Positions 54,548 to 63,925 of a stretch of 64,000 nucleotides of DNA are shown here, piece by piece. Within the stretch, counting starts at the first letter, position 1. Every line of letters begins with the position of its first letter. The notes beneath the pieces are model-generated. The model saw only the letters and a list, made by a program, of their open reading frames with translations, searched no databases and was not told where the DNA came from. Source of the DNA: JAEUMW01 sp039807745 (GTDB taxonomy: Bacteria; Pseudomonadota; Gammaproteobacteria; Burkholderiales; JAEUMW01); NCBI GenBank assembly GCA_039807745.1, contig JBDHRV010000002.1, forward strand, positions 1-64,000, given 5' to 3'. Made by a program: the position numbers and the translations under genes.

Positions 54548-55517
54548 GGGAGTGGGCTTCAGGGTCGAGGGCGAGCGTGGCACCCTGCGCGTGGAGGAAG
54601 CGCCGCAGGTCACCCGGCAGCGGTGCAGTCAGGTCGACCCGCGCCGCGGTGACCGGATGCTCGAACCCGAGCCGCCAGGCGTGCAGAAACATGCGTTTGA
54701 GGCCGGAACCCGCGAGGAGGCGATTGCGTTCGAAGTCGCCGTACTTGTCGTCACCAGCGACAGGATATCCCAGGTGGGCGAGCTGCACCCGGATCTGGTG
54801 CGTGCGACCGGTTGCGAGCAGGGCTTCCAGCAGGCTGAAATCGCCCAGCCGCTCCACCAAGGTGAACACGGTGTCCGACTCCTGGCCGCCCGGCTTGACG
54901 CTCACCCGTCGCTCGCCGCTGGCGGTGACGAACTTGTGGAGCGGCAGCGTGACGCGCCGCCGCGCATCCCGCCAGCGCCCCCGGACGAGCACGAGGTAGC
55001 GCTTGTCCACCCTGCCCTCGCGCAGCTGCTGGTGCAGGCGAGTCAGCGCGACGCGCTTTCTGGCGAGCAGCAGGACGCCCGAGGTTTCCTTGTCGAGGCG
55101 GTGAACGAGCTCGAGGAAGGGCGCCCCCCCTCCCAGGCGCAGCAGCTCGATGACACCCCGGCTCACGCCGCTGCCGCCGTGCACCGCCATGCCGGACGGC
55201 TTATCGATCGCGAGCAGCCATTCGTCCTCGAAGAGTGTCTGCGGCACGAAGCGTGGCCATGCCGGAGCAGCCACCGCGGGCCGCGCGGGTGCCGCTGTTC
55301 GCACCGGAGGCACGCGCACGCGGTCACCCGGCTGGAGGCGGTAAGTGGCCTCGACGCGCCTGCTGTTCACCCGCACCTCTCCGGAGCGCAGTATGCGGTA
55401 GACATGGCTGCGCGGGACCCCCTTCAGCAGCCGCGCCAGGTAGTTGTCGATGCGCTGATCGGCGCTTCCTTCGTCAACCTCTTGCAAAGTGACGGATTTT
55501 TTGCTTGGCGCGACCAT
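54540..55517 (-). CDS. rluC: 23S rRNA pseudouridine synthase RluC
   Basis: RluC makes pseudouridines at 955, 2504 and 2580 of 23S rRNA in E. coli. The 325-residue protein has an N-terminal S4 domain (about 18-75, ADQRIDNYLARLLKGVPRSH) and the catalytic domain with Asp in LVHRLDKETSGVLLLA (about residue 141). GRTHQIRVQLAHLGYPVAGD follows around 236-255. It is divergent from rne, as in many proteobacteria; the rne promoter overlaps its 5' end. Confidence 0.93.
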   Translation of the reverse strand: MVAPSKKSVTLQEVDEGSADQRIDNYLARLLKGVPRSHVYRILRSGEVRVNSRRVEATYRLQPGDRVRVPPVRTAAPARPAVAAPAWPRFVPQTLFEDEWLLAIDKPSGMAVHGGSGVSRGVIELLRLGGGAPFLELVHRLDKETSGVLLLARKRVALTRLHQQLREGRVDKRYLVLVRGRWRDARRRVTLPLHKFVTASGERRVSVKPGGQESDTVFTLVERLGDFSLLEALLATGRTHQIRVQLAHLGYPVAGDDKYGDFERNRLLAGSGLKRMFLHAWRLGFEHPVTAARVDLTAPLPGDLRRFLHAQGATLALDPEAHSLV

Positions 55518-55530
55518 TCTTGCTTATACT
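55501..55530 (+). promoter_or_regulatory. Predicted sigma70 promoter of rne
   Basis: TTGCTT (55501-55506) and TATACT (55525-55530) are spaced by 18 bases, pointing toward rne. The -10 is close to consensus. It overlaps the first codons of the divergent rluC. It predicts a transcript start near 55537. Confidence 0.6.
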
Positions 55531-55882
55531 TCGGCCCTGTTCAGGGCGCTCGCACAACCCGCGAAGGCGTTGCGCCGCAAGGGCCGAGGCCACCTCTGGC
55601 CGCCACTCGAGCCCGCACCGGGTGCCCTGTTCAGCAACTCAAGCATCTTCGCGTGCCAACGCGACGATAGGAAACCGATACAAGCGCGCAAGCACTCTCA
55701 CGGACCGGACCCAACAGCCGCCGCATGCGGCACCGAAGAAAGGCAAACCCGGGGCTTCCTGCAATCTGAACACCCTCTCGGAACGCACCTCGAGCCTATG
55801 ACGAGATGACCACTTGGCTGCCGGCGATGGCTTCGCCGGGGCGGGTTTGGCTGTCCCGTGAGAATAAGCGCGGGAGACAAGA
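55531..55882 (+). other. Long 5' leader of rne
   Basis: About 345 untranslated bases would precede rne. A perfect 7-base stem (CCGGCGA 55821-55827, TCGCCGG 55833-55839) lies near the end, and further GC-rich complementarity is present near 55590-55610. In E. coli the rne leader of similar length lets RNase E control its own message; the same is inferred here. A plus-strand frame of 106 codons (55489-55809) starts inside rluC and has no known motif, so I do not call it. Confidence 0.5.
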
Positions 55883-58576
55883 ATGAAGCGCATGCTTTTC
55901 AACGCGACCCAATCGGAAGAACTCCGGGTCGCAATTGTAGACGGTCAGAAGCTCGTTGACCTCGATATAGAGTCGGCAGGAAAGGAACAACGCAAGGGAA
56001 ACATCTACAAGGGCATCATCACCCGGATCGAACCGAGTCTGGAGGCCGCATTCGTCGACTACGGCGCGGATCGGCATGGTTTTCTGCCGTTCAAGGAAGT
56101 CAGCCGAAGCCTTTTCCAGGCTGGCGTCGAAGTCTCCCGCGCCCGCATCCAGGATGCACTCAAGGAGGGTCAGGAGTTCATCGTCCAGGTGGAGAAGGAC
56201 GAACGCGGCAACAAGGGCGCCGCGCTCACCACCTTCGTCAGTCTCGCCGGACGTTATCTCGTCCTGATGCCCAACAACCCCCGTGGCGGCGGCGTATCGC
56301 GCCGCGTCGAGGGTGAGGAGCGCGACGAGCTGCGCGATCTGGTCGGCCAGCTCGACGTGCCGCAGGGCATGAGCATCATCGCCCGCACCGCTGGCATCGG
56401 CCGGACCCTGGAGGAGCTCGACTGGGATCTCAACTACCTTCTCCAGCTCTGGCGTGCGATCGAGAACGCATCCCGCCTGCAGTCCGGTTCGTTCCTGATC
56501 TATCAGGAGTCGAGCCTCGTGATCCGCGCCATTCGCGACTACTTCCAGCCCGAGATCGGGGAGTTGCTGATCGACACGGAGAGCATCTACGACCAGGCCC
56601 GGCAGTTCATGGGGCACGTGATGCCGAGCAACGTCAGCCGCGTGAAGCTCTACAAGGACGACGTCCCGCTCTTCTCCCGCTTCCAGATCGAGCACCAGAT
56701 CGAGACCGCCTACTCGCGCCATGTGCAGCTGCCCTCCGGCGGCGCAGTGGTGATCGACCACACCGAGGCGCTGGTCGCGGTCGACGTGAATTCCGCTCGA
56801 GCCACGCGCGGCGGCGACATCGAGCAGACCGCTCTCAACACCAATCTCGAGGCAGCCGACGAGATCGCCCGGCAGCTGCGCCTGCGCGACCTGGGGGGTC
56901 TCATCGTCATCGACTTCATCGACATGGAGTCGACGCGCAGCCAACGCGAAGTGGAGAACCGTCTGCGCGACGCCCTGCACTTCGACCGCGCCCGGGTGCA
57001 GATGGGAAAGATCTCGCGCTTCGGCCTCATGGAGCTCTCCCGCCAGCGCCTGCAGCCGAGCCTCGGCGAAACCAGCCACCTGCCCTGCCCCCGCTGCCAG
57101 GGCACCGGACAGATCCGCAGCATCGAATCGACCGCGCTCCACATCCTGCGCATCCTGCAGGAGGAGGCGATGAAGGAGAACACTGCTGCCGTGCACGCGC
57201 AGGTGCCGGTCGACGTGGCGACCTTCCTGCTGAACGAGAAGCGCTCGGACATCCACGGCATCGAGTCCCGCCTCAAGGTGAGCACGGTCCTCATTCCAAA
57301 CGTCCATTTCGAGACACCCCACTACACAGTGACCCGGCTCAAGCACGACGAGCTCAACCGGTCCGAGCCGCTGCCTGCGAGCTATCAGATGGTCGAAGCC
57401 CCGCCCGAGGAGGAACAAACGCCCGTCCTGGCGCCGGAGTCCTTCGCCCCCCGCCCCGAGGCAGCAGTAAAGGGGATCACCCCGACCCAGCCGGCACCCC
57501 TGGAGACACCGCGGCCACCGCCTGTCAGCGCACCCCCACCGGTATCACTCATCGACAAGATCTTCGGCTGGTTCCGCCGCAAGCCGGAGCCAGTGGCGGA
57601 GGTTCCCGTCAGGCCGGCGTCGCCGCAGCGCGGGCATCGGCGCGGCCGTGGCGATCGGGAGCGCGGCCGCCCGGAGCGACGGGAGCGACGAGACGCTGAC
57701 CGCAACCGCCAGGAGCCACAGACCGTGAGCGCTCGCCCGCCCGCGCCGCCATCCGATGTCCGACCGCCCCAGGCGGAACGCACCGAGCGGCCGGAGCGCA
57801 TGGAACGCCGGGAGCGCGGCGAGCGTCGGGACCGCGGCGAGCGCCCGGAGCGAGGTGAGCGCCAGCAACGCCAGCAGCGTCAGCAAGGTACGGGGCCGCG
57901 CGAGGCAACGCCTCGTCTGCCGCTGGAACCGGGCCTGCCGGGTGAAGCACCCATGGAAAACGCGGAGATTCAGGAGAACCGGGGCCGTCGTCGCCGCGGT
58001 CGACGTGAACGCAGGCCGGAAGGCACGGGCAGCCCGGCCCGACAAGGCGCAGAAGTGGCGCTCGCCGAGGCGCCTGCACTGGCTCCGCTGCTCACAGCGG
58101 AAGAGCCCGTCGCGCGTGGCGAGGTGCCCGCCGAGGCCGCGCTTGCGCTCGACGTCGCGCCAGCAGCGCAGGCTGTTCTGCCACCGCCGGTGTACGTGGA
58201 GCCCGCGCAGCCCGCTCTTTCAACCCCTGTCGAACCGGTCTTCGCAGAAATCGTCCCGGCAGAACCGGTGTCTGTCGAGGTTGCCCTGACATCTCCTGCA
58301 TTCGAGACGATCAAAGACGTTACGCCGGCTCTGGTCTCGATCGAGGAACCACCTCCCGCCGCAGCAGCGCACGCCCCCTCCCCCGTCGCCCCGCTACCGG
58401 CGCCGGTCGAGTTGCCGGAGGGAATGGTGATGGTGGAAACGGCTCCGGGTCGATCCCGGGTCGCTGCTGCGTTCGAGTCTGAGCCGCAGTCGGAGCCTCG
58501 GCGGGCACCCAGGCCGCGACCCGCTGCGTCATCGGCCGACGAAGAAACGCTCGTTCAGATCGAAACGCGCAAGTAG
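55883..58576 (+). CDS. rne: Ribonuclease E
   Basis: RNase E starts mRNA decay and processes rRNA and tRNA at the inner membrane. The 897-residue protein has the S1 domain (about 36-125, GNIYKGIITRIEPSLEAAFV), 5'-sensor and DNase I-like domains with catalytic Asp residues in VAVDVNSA (about 303) and VIDFIDM (about 346), and the Zn-link CPRCQGTG (about 402-409). From about residue 510 the C-terminus is unstructured, Pro/Ala rich. An Arg/Glu-rich stretch at about 575-670 built of ERxER units probably binds RNA and the degradosome. GGGAG precedes the ATG. Confidence 0.96.
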   Translation: MKRMLFNATQSEELRVAIVDGQKLVDLDIESAGKEQRKGNIYKGIITRIEPSLEAAFVDYGADRHGFLPFKEVSRSLFQAGVEVSRARIQDALKEGQEFIVQVEKDERGNKGAALTTFVSLAGRYLVLMPNNPRGGGVSRRVEGEERDELRDLVGQLDVPQGMSIIARTAGIGRTLEELDWDLNYLLQLWRAIENASRLQSGSFLIYQESSLVIRAIRDYFQPEIGELLIDTESIYDQARQFMGHVMPSNVSRVKLYKDDVPLFSRFQIEHQIETAYSRHVQLPSGGAVVIDHTEALVAVDVNSARATRGGDIEQTALNTNLEAADEIARQLRLRDLGGLIVIDFIDMESTRSQREVENRLRDALHFDRARVQMGKISRFGLMELSRQRLQPSLGETSHLPCPRCQGTGQIRSIESTALHILRILQEEAMKENTAAVHAQVPVDVATFLLNEKRSDIHGIESRLKVSTVLIPNVHFETPHYTVTRLKHDELNRSEPLPASYQMVEAPPEEEQTPVLAPESFAPRPEAAVKGITPTQPAPLETPRPPPVSAPPPVSLIDKIFGWFRRKPEPVAEVPVRPASPQRGHRRGRGDRERGRPERRERRDADRNRQEPQTVSARPPAPPSDVRPPQAERTERPERMERRERGERRDRGERPERGERQQRQQRQQGTGPREATPRLPLEPGLPGEAPMENAEIQENRGRRRRGRRERRPEGTGSPARQGAEVALAEAPALAPLLTAEEPVARGEVPAEAALALDVAPAAQAVLPPPVYVEPAQPALSTPVEPVFAEIVPAEPVSVEVALTSPAFETIKDVTPALVSIEEPPPAAAAHAPSPVAPLPAPVELPEGMVMVETAPGRSRVAAAFESEPQSEPRRAPRPRPAASSADEETLVQIETRK

Positions 58577-58594
58577 CGAACGATTTTCCAAGGA

Positions 58595-58625
58595 GGAAAG
58601 AGCGCGACGGCGCACTTTCCTTTTT
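58595..58625 (+). terminator. Intrinsic terminator after rne
   Basis: The stem GGAAAG (58595-58600) and GCGC (58602-58605) pairs with GCGC (58610-58613) and CTTTCC (58615-58620), with one A/A mismatch and a GACG loop, followed at once by TTTTT (58621-58625). It is 18 bases after the rne stop and before the convergent uvrB end. Confidence 0.85.
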
Positions 58626-58642
58626 GTCCATCCGGCGGCGCT

Positions 58643-60694
58643 TCAGCGTGGCTCTACGACGCCGAAGAGTTTCTCCTTCAGCGCCTTCAGGGCATCACGC
58701 GCCCGGGCAGCGCGCTCGAACTCAAGATTGCGCGCGTGCTCGAGCATTTCCTTCTCGAGGCGCTTGACCTCTCGTGTGAGTTCTTTTTCCGACAGGGCGA
58801 GCGCCGCAGGCTCGGCTCGATATACTCGCGTTCCCATCTCCCCCGGACGCGCAGCGTACACACCGTCGATCATGTCCCGGACCTCTTTCTCGACGCCCTT
58901 CGGAGTGATGCCCCGCGCAGCGTTGTGGGCGATCTGCTTCGCGCGGCGTCGCTCGGTCTCGCCGATGGCGCGCCGCATCGAATCGGTGACGGTGTCCGCA
59001 TACAGGATCGCCGTGCCGTTGATGTGCCGGGCGGCGCGCCCGATGGTCTGGATCAGCGAGCGCTCGGAGCGGAGGAACCCTTCCTTGTCGGCATCGAGAA
59101 TCGCCACCAGCGACACCTCGGGCAGATCGAGGCCCTCGCGCAGGAGATTGATCCCGACGAGTACATCGAACTGTCCCAGCCGCAGATCACGAATGATCTC
59201 GACGCGCTCGACGGTGTCGATGTCCGAGTGAAGGTAGCGCACCTTCACCCCGTGTTCGGCAAGGTAGTCCGTCAGTTCCTCCGCCATGCGCTTGGTGAGC
59301 GTGGTCACCAGCACGCGCTCGCGCCGTGCCGCGCGCAGACCGATCTCCGACAGGAGATCGTCGACCTGAGTCGAGGCTGCGCGCACCTCGATGCGCGGGT
59401 CCACCAGACCGGTCGGCCGCACCACCTGCTCGACGACCTGCCCCTGGTGCGTCTGCTCGTAGTCGGCGGGAGTGGCCGACACGAAGATCGCCTGGGACAC
59501 GAGGCGCTCGAACTCCTCGAACTGGAGGGGGCGGTTGTCGACCGCACTCGGCAGCCGGAAGCCGTAGTCGACAAGGTTCTCCTTGCGTGCACGGTCCCCC
59601 CGGTACATGCCGCCGATCTGCGGAATGGTGACGTGGCTCTCGTCGACGAAAAGCAGTGATCCGGCGGGCAGGTAGTCCATGAGCGTGGGCGGCGGCTCGC
59701 CCGCGGCGCGCCCGGACAGGTGGCGACTGTAGTTCTCGATACCCTTGCAGAAGCCCAGTTCGTTCAGCATCTCCAGGTCGAAGCGCGTGCGCTGCTCGAT
59801 GCGCTGCGCCTCCACCAGCTTGCCTGCCGTCTGGAACCAGGCGATGCGCTCGGCCAGCTCGATCTTGATCGCATCCATCGCGCGCAGGGTCGTGCTGCGC
59901 GGGGTGACGTAGTGACTCGATGGATACACGGTGAAGCGCCCCACCCGCTGTGCGATCTGGCCCGTCAACGGGTCGAACAGGAACAGCGTCTCGACCTCGT
60001 CGTCGAAGAGGCTCACCCGCAGCGCAGTCTCCGAATGCTCGGCCGGGAAGACGTCGATCACATCGCCCCGGACGCGGAAGGTGCCGCGCCGGAAGTCGAG
60101 CTCCGAGCGCTCGTACTGCATTTCCGCCAGACGCCGGATCACGTCGCGCTGGCTGATGCGCTCCCGCTCGCGCAGGTGCAGGATCATGCTGTGGTAGTCC
60201 ACCGGGTCGCCGATGCCGTAGATGCAGGACACGGTCGCGACGATCACCGCGTCCGGGCGCTCCAGCAGCGCCTTGGTCGCCGACAGGCGCATCTGCTCGA
60301 TGTGCTCGTTGATGCTCGAATCCTTCTCGATGTAGAGATCGCGCGAGGGTACGTAGGCCTCCGGCTGGTAGTAGTCGTAGTAGGAGACGAAATACTCCAC
60401 CGCATTCTCGGGAAAGAACTCGCGGAACTCCGCGTAGAGTTGCGCCGCCAGCGTCTTGTTGGGCGCGATCACGAGCGCAGGGCGTCCGATCCGGGCAATG
60501 ACGTTCGCCATCGTGAAGGTTTTGCCGGAACCGGTGACGCCAAGCAGCGTCTGAAAGACGAGCCCGTCCTCGATCCCCTCGACGAGCCGAGTGATCGCCT
60601 CCGGCTGATCGCCTGCCGGTTCGAACGGCTCGTGCAGGCGGAACGGGCTGCCCGGGAAGGCCGTGACGCGGCCACTGTCCGACAGATCGGTCAT
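58643..60694 (-). CDS. uvrB: UvrABC system protein B
   Basis: UvrB is the helicase-like damage-verifying subunit of nucleotide excision repair. The 683-residue protein has Walker [10 protein letters not shown] (about residues 53-61), the beta-hairpin segment [12 protein letters not shown] (about 105-116), the [17 protein letters not shown] box near 353-369, helicase motif VI in QTIGRAARH, and a C-terminal UVR domain ([22 protein letters not shown], around 650-671, for UvrA/UvrC contact). I start at ATG 60694; the frame continues 34 codons upstream without homology. I looked for a LexA box in the upstream gap and found none. Confidence 0.97.
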   Translation of the reverse strand: MTDLSDSGRVTAFPGSPFRLHEPFEPAGDQPEAITRLVEGIEDGLVFQTLLGVTGSGKTFTMANVIARIGRPALVIAPNKTLAAQLYAEFREFFPENAVEYFVSYYDYYQPEAYVPSRDLYIEKDSSINEHIEQMRLSATKALLERPDAVIVATVSCIYGIGDPVDYHSMILHLRERERISQRDVIRRLAEMQYERSELDFRRGTFRVRGDVIDVFPAEHSETALRVSLFDDEVETLFLFDPLTGQIAQRVGRFTVYPSSHYVTPRSTTLRAMDAIKIELAERIAWFQTAGKLVEAQRIEQRTRFDLEMLNELGFCKGIENYSRHLSGRAAGEPPPTLMDYLPAGSLLFVDESHVTIPQIGGMYRGDRARKENLVDYGFRLPSAVDNRPLQFEEFERLVSQAIFVSATPADYEQTHQGQVVEQVVRPTGLVDPRIEVRAASTQVDDLLSEIGLRAARRERVLVTTLTKRMAEELTDYLAEHGVKVRYLHSDIDTVERVEIIRDLRLGQFDVLVGINLLREGLDLPEVSLVAILDADKEGFLRSERSLIQTIGRAARHINGTAILYADTVTDSMRRAIGETERRRAKQIAHNAARGITPKGVEKEVRDMIDGVYAARPGEMGTRVYRAEPAALALSEKELTREVKRLEKEMLEHARNLEFERAARARDALKALKEKLFGVVEPR

Positions 60695-60816
60695 GCTAGA
60701 ATCCTCGGCAGAACAAGACCTCGAAGCAAATCGCGCTTGGACGACCGACAGTTTATTCCATTGCTGAGTTGGTTCGGTCTGGGGCGAGCCTCGCATCGCC
60801 GCACTGTGGAGCCAAG

Positions 60817-62040
60817 ATGAACGTCTCGATCACTTTCCCCTCACTGTTTGGCACGGTGGAGATGGCCCCGCGCGATCCGATCCTGGGGCTCACCGAGGCG
60901 TTCAATGCCGATCCCCGCGCCGACAAGGTGAACCTCGGGGTTGGCGTCTACCTGGGAGACGACGGGAAAGTACCGCTCCTGGCTTCGGTGCGCGTCGCCG
61001 AGGGCGCGCGAATGCAAGCGCTGCCGTCGCGTGGCTATCTGCCGATCGACGGTCCCGCCCACTACAACCAGCTCGTACAAGACTTCGTCTTCGGTGCGAC
61101 CTCACCGATCGTGAGCGAGGGCCGCGTCGTCACCATTCAGGCGCTCGGAGGAACCGGCGCGCTGAAGGTCGGTGCCGACTTTCTGCGGCGACATCTGCCT
61201 GCGTCCATCGTCTATCTCAGCGATCCAAGCTGGGAGAACCATCGTGCCCTGTTCGAGGCGGCCGGATTCAAGGTCGACAACTACCCCTACTACGATGCCG
61301 CCACACACGGGGTCAGGTTCGATGACATGAAGCGACGGCTGGCGTCGCTCGAGCCAGGTTCCGTCATCGTGCTGCACGCCTGTTGCCACAATCCCACGGG
61401 GGCCGATCTCACGCAATCTCAGTGGCAGGAGGTCGTGGACATTGCTCAGGCGCGCGCGCTCGTCCCGTTTATCGACATGGCCTACCAGGGCTTCGCGGAC
61501 GGTATCGACCAGGACGCGGCCGCGCCCCGTCTCTTTGCGAGCTCCGGCCTCTCCTTCCTGCTTGCGACCTCATTCTCGAAGTCGTTCTCGCTGTACGGCG
61601 AGCGGGTGGGCGCGCTCAGTCTCGTCACGGACAGCGATCGAGAGGCGGTGTGCGTGCTGTCTCAGATCAAGCGGCTCGTGCGTACCAACTACTCCAGCCC
61701 GCCGACCCACGGCCAGGCCGTAGTCGCTTCCATTCTGTCGGATCCCGAGCTGAGACAGAGCTGGGAAACGGACCTTGCCGGCATGCGCGATCGCATTTAC
61801 CGGATGCGATCGGAACTGCTGGAAAGGCTGCGTGCTCGTGATCTGAGCATCGATCTCTCGTTCCTGCTGCGCCAGCGCGGAATGTTTTCCTACACCGGGC
61901 TCACCGCCGATCAGGTCGATCAACTGCAGACACGGTACGGCATCTATGCGGTGAGTACCGGCCGCATCTGCGTGGCGGCACTCAATTCCCACAACGTCGA
62001 CTACGTGGCGGATGCGCTCGCCGCGGTGCTCAGGATTTAA
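60817..62040 (+). CDS. tyrB: Aromatic amino acid aminotransferase (class I)
   Basis: This PLP enzyme transfers amino groups between aromatic amino acids (and often aspartate) and 2-oxoglutarate. The 407-residue protein has [15 protein letters not shown] around 35-49, the [13 protein letters not shown] segment around 187-199, and the PLP lysine in [14 protein letters not shown] (Lys255). Length and sequence fit the AspC/TyrB group; I favour TyrB, but the substrate range cannot be set from sequence. GGAG precedes the ATG by 5 bases. It is divergent from uvrB and converges on the AsmA-like gene with a 19-base gap. Confidence 0.88.
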   Translation: MNVSITFPSLFGTVEMAPRDPILGLTEAFNADPRADKVNLGVGVYLGDDGKVPLLASVRVAEGARMQALPSRGYLPIDGPAHYNQLVQDFVFGATSPIVSEGRVVTIQALGGTGALKVGADFLRRHLPASIVYLSDPSWENHRALFEAAGFKVDNYPYYDAATHGVRFDDMKRRLASLEPGSVIVLHACCHNPTGADLTQSQWQEVVDIAQARALVPFIDMAYQGFADGIDQDAAAPRLFASSGLSFLLATSFSKSFSLYGERVGALSLVTDSDREAVCVLSQIKRLVRTNYSSPPTHGQAVVASILSDPELRQSWETDLAGMRDRIYRMRSELLERLRARDLSIDLSFLLRQRGMFSYTGLTADQVDQLQTRYGIYAVSTGRICVAALNSHNVDYVADALAAVLRI

Positions 62041-62059
62041 CGCAGAGCGGGGGTTCGCA

Positions 62060-63541
62060 TCAGCCGTCCAGTTGCAACCTGGGCTGCGTCAGACTTCCGC
62101 CGACGGAGATCGTGGCTGCACTGCTGCCCTGCGACTTGAGGCGCACGCTAAAGCTTCCCATGATCTGCCGCGAGGGGGTGACGTCGAGATTTCCCTTTGC
62201 CGTCAGGAGTCCCGATCCGAGCTGCAGACGTCGAAAGGAGAGGCTGCGTCCCGCGGTCTGGAGGTTTCCCGTGAGCTCCTCGAACTGCGTCGCGCCGCCG
62301 TGCACGTTGCCGACGGCTGCCGCCGAAAGGTCGGTGTTGTAGAGCACGCCCCTCTTCACTCGAAAATCAACCCCCACACTCAGGTTCTCGAGTAGCGCGG
62401 CGGCGCTGACAGCCCGAGCAGAGAAGCTGCCGTCCGCATCCAGCCGGCCGCCTAACGCGATGTCCTGCGTGAAGCTGCCGATGAGCGTCTGCACATCGAG
62501 ATTCGCGGCGCTGAAGCGGCCCTCCGCGAGCAGCCCAGCCGTCCAATCGAGAACGAGGTCGCCCTTCACGAGGCCATCGTGCAAGAGAGCCTCGACCCGA
62601 TCGAGCGCGAGGCGGTTGACACCGAGATTACCTGTCGCATCGAATCGTTCGAGGGTCACGCTGGGCACCGTCGGCGTCGACCAATTGCTGGCGGAGAGCT
62701 CCACCGCCGAGCCCACGACGCTCGCCTGTGCTCTGCCTTCGTCGAGCGACAAGTTTGCGCGTTCGAGTGTGCCATCGGGCGCATAACGCACATCGCCGGA
62801 GAGCGGCGCCAGAACGATGCCGTTGAGATCGAGTCTGCTCGCCGCGAACGTCATCCGCTCGATCCTGATGCCGTCGGCGGTGAGCGCCGTCGCGCTGCTC
62901 TGTAGGAGCGCCAGGAGTTCCTCTGCCGACAGTCGCGCCTCGCGCAGTTCGAGGAGCGTGATCGATCCCGGCCGGCCGAACAGCGTCGACCAGCCGGGTT
63001 GCGCGACTACCTCGCGCACCCGCAACGATTCGCCGACGGCAAGGTCGGTGAGCTTGAGCGCCGGACGTGGCGTGAAGACGATCGAGCTGCTGCCGATCGA
63101 CACATGCCGCGCAGACTTTGCAAGCGATTCCTCGATCTGCGAAGTAAGGCACTCCAGAGACTGATGAACCAGGAACAGCACTACCACGACCGCGAGAAAC
63201 GGCAGCAGGATCAGGATGCGGCGCGTCCACGTTGCGACAAGGCCCGCGAAGTCTATCCCCGCGGATCCGTCGTCGGGCGCCCAAGGCGTCGACGACGTCG
63301 CTGACTGGTTGGCGATTGGTGTGGGTCGCTGCGCGATGGTTTCGATGTAACCCTCTCGGAGCAACCGATCCAGGGACCGGGGAAGGTCGGGGAGCTGCGG
63401 CTTGAGTGAGGCTAGATCATCGACACTCGACTTGCCGTCGACCATCACGAGCACGAGCCAGGGCTCGTGGGGCAGCGAACGCAGCGAAATCTCCCGCTCC
63501 CCCTTCGACGTCCTCCTGTATACGCATGTCGAATTCATCAT
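62060..63541 (-). CDS. Membrane protein with N-terminal winged-helix-like domain and AsmA-like C-terminus
   Basis: The 493-residue protein has three parts. Residues 1-70 form a small domain (VYRRTSKGEREISLRSLPHE, then LVLVMVDGKSSVDDLA and LDRLLREGYIE) like the helix-rich regulatory module seen in some betaproteobacterial proteins. A proline/serine linker follows, then one membrane helix at about 108-127. The periplasmic part (about 130-493) is beta-rich and repetitive, with repeated phrases such as ASRLDLNGIVLAP, GNLGVNRLALD and GSFSVRLKS, and resembles the AsmA/DUF748 group that helps envelope lipid transport. Start is an ATG at 63541 or 63538; no good ribosome site. Function is inferred. 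Confidence 0.72.
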   Translation of the reverse strand: MMNSTCVYRRTSKGEREISLRSLPHEPWLVLVMVDGKSSVDDLASLKPQLPDLPRSLDRLLREGYIETIAQRPTPIANQSATSSTPWAPDDGSAGIDFAGLVATWTRRILILLPFLAVVVVLFLVHQSLECLTSQIEESLAKSARHVSIGSSSIVFTPRPALKLTDLAVGESLRVREVVAQPGWSTLFGRPGSITLLELREARLSAEELLALLQSSATALTADGIRIERMTFAASRLDLNGIVLAPLSGDVRYAPDGTLERANLSLDEGRAQASVVGSAVELSASNWSTPTVPSVTLERFDATGNLGVNRLALDRVEALLHDGLVKGDLVLDWTAGLLAEGRFSAANLDVQTLIGSFTQDIALGGRLDADGSFSARAVSAAALLENLSVGVDFRVKRGVLYNTDLSAAAVGNVHGGATQFEELTGNLQTAGRSLSFRRLQLGSGLLTAKGNLDVTPSRQIMGSFSVRLKSQGSSAATISVGGSLTQPRLQLDG

Positions 63542-63628
63542 GGGCGATGAGGAAGACTCAGCGCGCTTGCATATCGGGCGATGCCGGGCCGCTGCTGCCC
63601 AGGAGCCCACCCTGCACGCCCTGCTCGG

Positions 63629-63657
63629 TTGACCAAGGATAAGTCAGACCTTATTAT
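63629..63657 (+). promoter_or_regulatory. Predicted promoter of tRNA-Asn
   Basis: TTGACC (63629-63634) and TATTAT (63652-63657) are spaced by 17 bases, followed by a GC-rich discriminator (GCGCC). The start would lie near 63664, nine bases before the tRNA. A strong promoter with GC-rich discriminator is normal for stable RNA genes. Confidence 0.75.
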
Positions 63658-63672
63658 AAGCGCCTCGAAAAT

Positions 63673-63748
63673 TCCCCGATAGCTCAGTCGGTAGAGCGAC
63701 GGACTGTTAATCCGCAGGTCCCTGGTTCGAGCCCAGGTCGGGGAGCCA
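63673..63748 (+). tRNA. tRNA-Asn (GTT anticodon)
   Basis: The 76-base gene folds as a full cloverleaf. The acceptor stem pairs TCCCCGA with TCGGGGA, the D arm contains AGCTCAGTCGGTAGAGC, and the anticodon loop is CTGTTAA with GTT at 63706-63708. The T arm is CCTGGTTCGAGCCCAGG, and CCA is encoded at 63746-63748 after discriminator G. A promoter with 17-base spacing lies just upstream. Confidence 0.98.
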
Positions 63749-63866
63749 AGGCTTTTCGGCGGTTCCCGATCTGCGCGGTGGCTTCTTCATGCGTGATAAG
63801 TCGGTAATCCACTCGGGCCGTGACAGCAGCGCGCAGCTCCGCACACCCTGACTCGCGCTCCAGTTC

Positions 63867-63875
63867 TGCTAGACT
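63867..63875 (+). promoter_or_regulatory. Possible extended -10 element of the last gene
   Basis: TGCTAGACT is an extended -10 (TGN plus TAGACT). The -35 is not clear. It would start transcription near 63882, about 44 bases before the ATG at 63926. Confidence 0.4.
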
Positions 63876-63925
63876 CACGACTCAAGTAAGTTTGGCTCGA
63901 TCCGGACCGTGACTAGCGGGGGCGC

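Noticed and set aside
55489..55809. 106-codon plus-strand frame in the rne leader
   Set aside because: Begins inside rluC on the other strand, has no motif, and lies in a probable regulatory leader.
60695..60816. LexA (SOS) box before uvrB
   Set aside because: I looked for CTGT-N8-ACAG on both strands in the uvrB-tyrB gap and found no match.
63684..63878. 64-codon minus-strand frame containing PGLEPGTCGLTVRRSTD
   Set aside because: This is the antisense of tRNA-Asn, a well-known false protein call.
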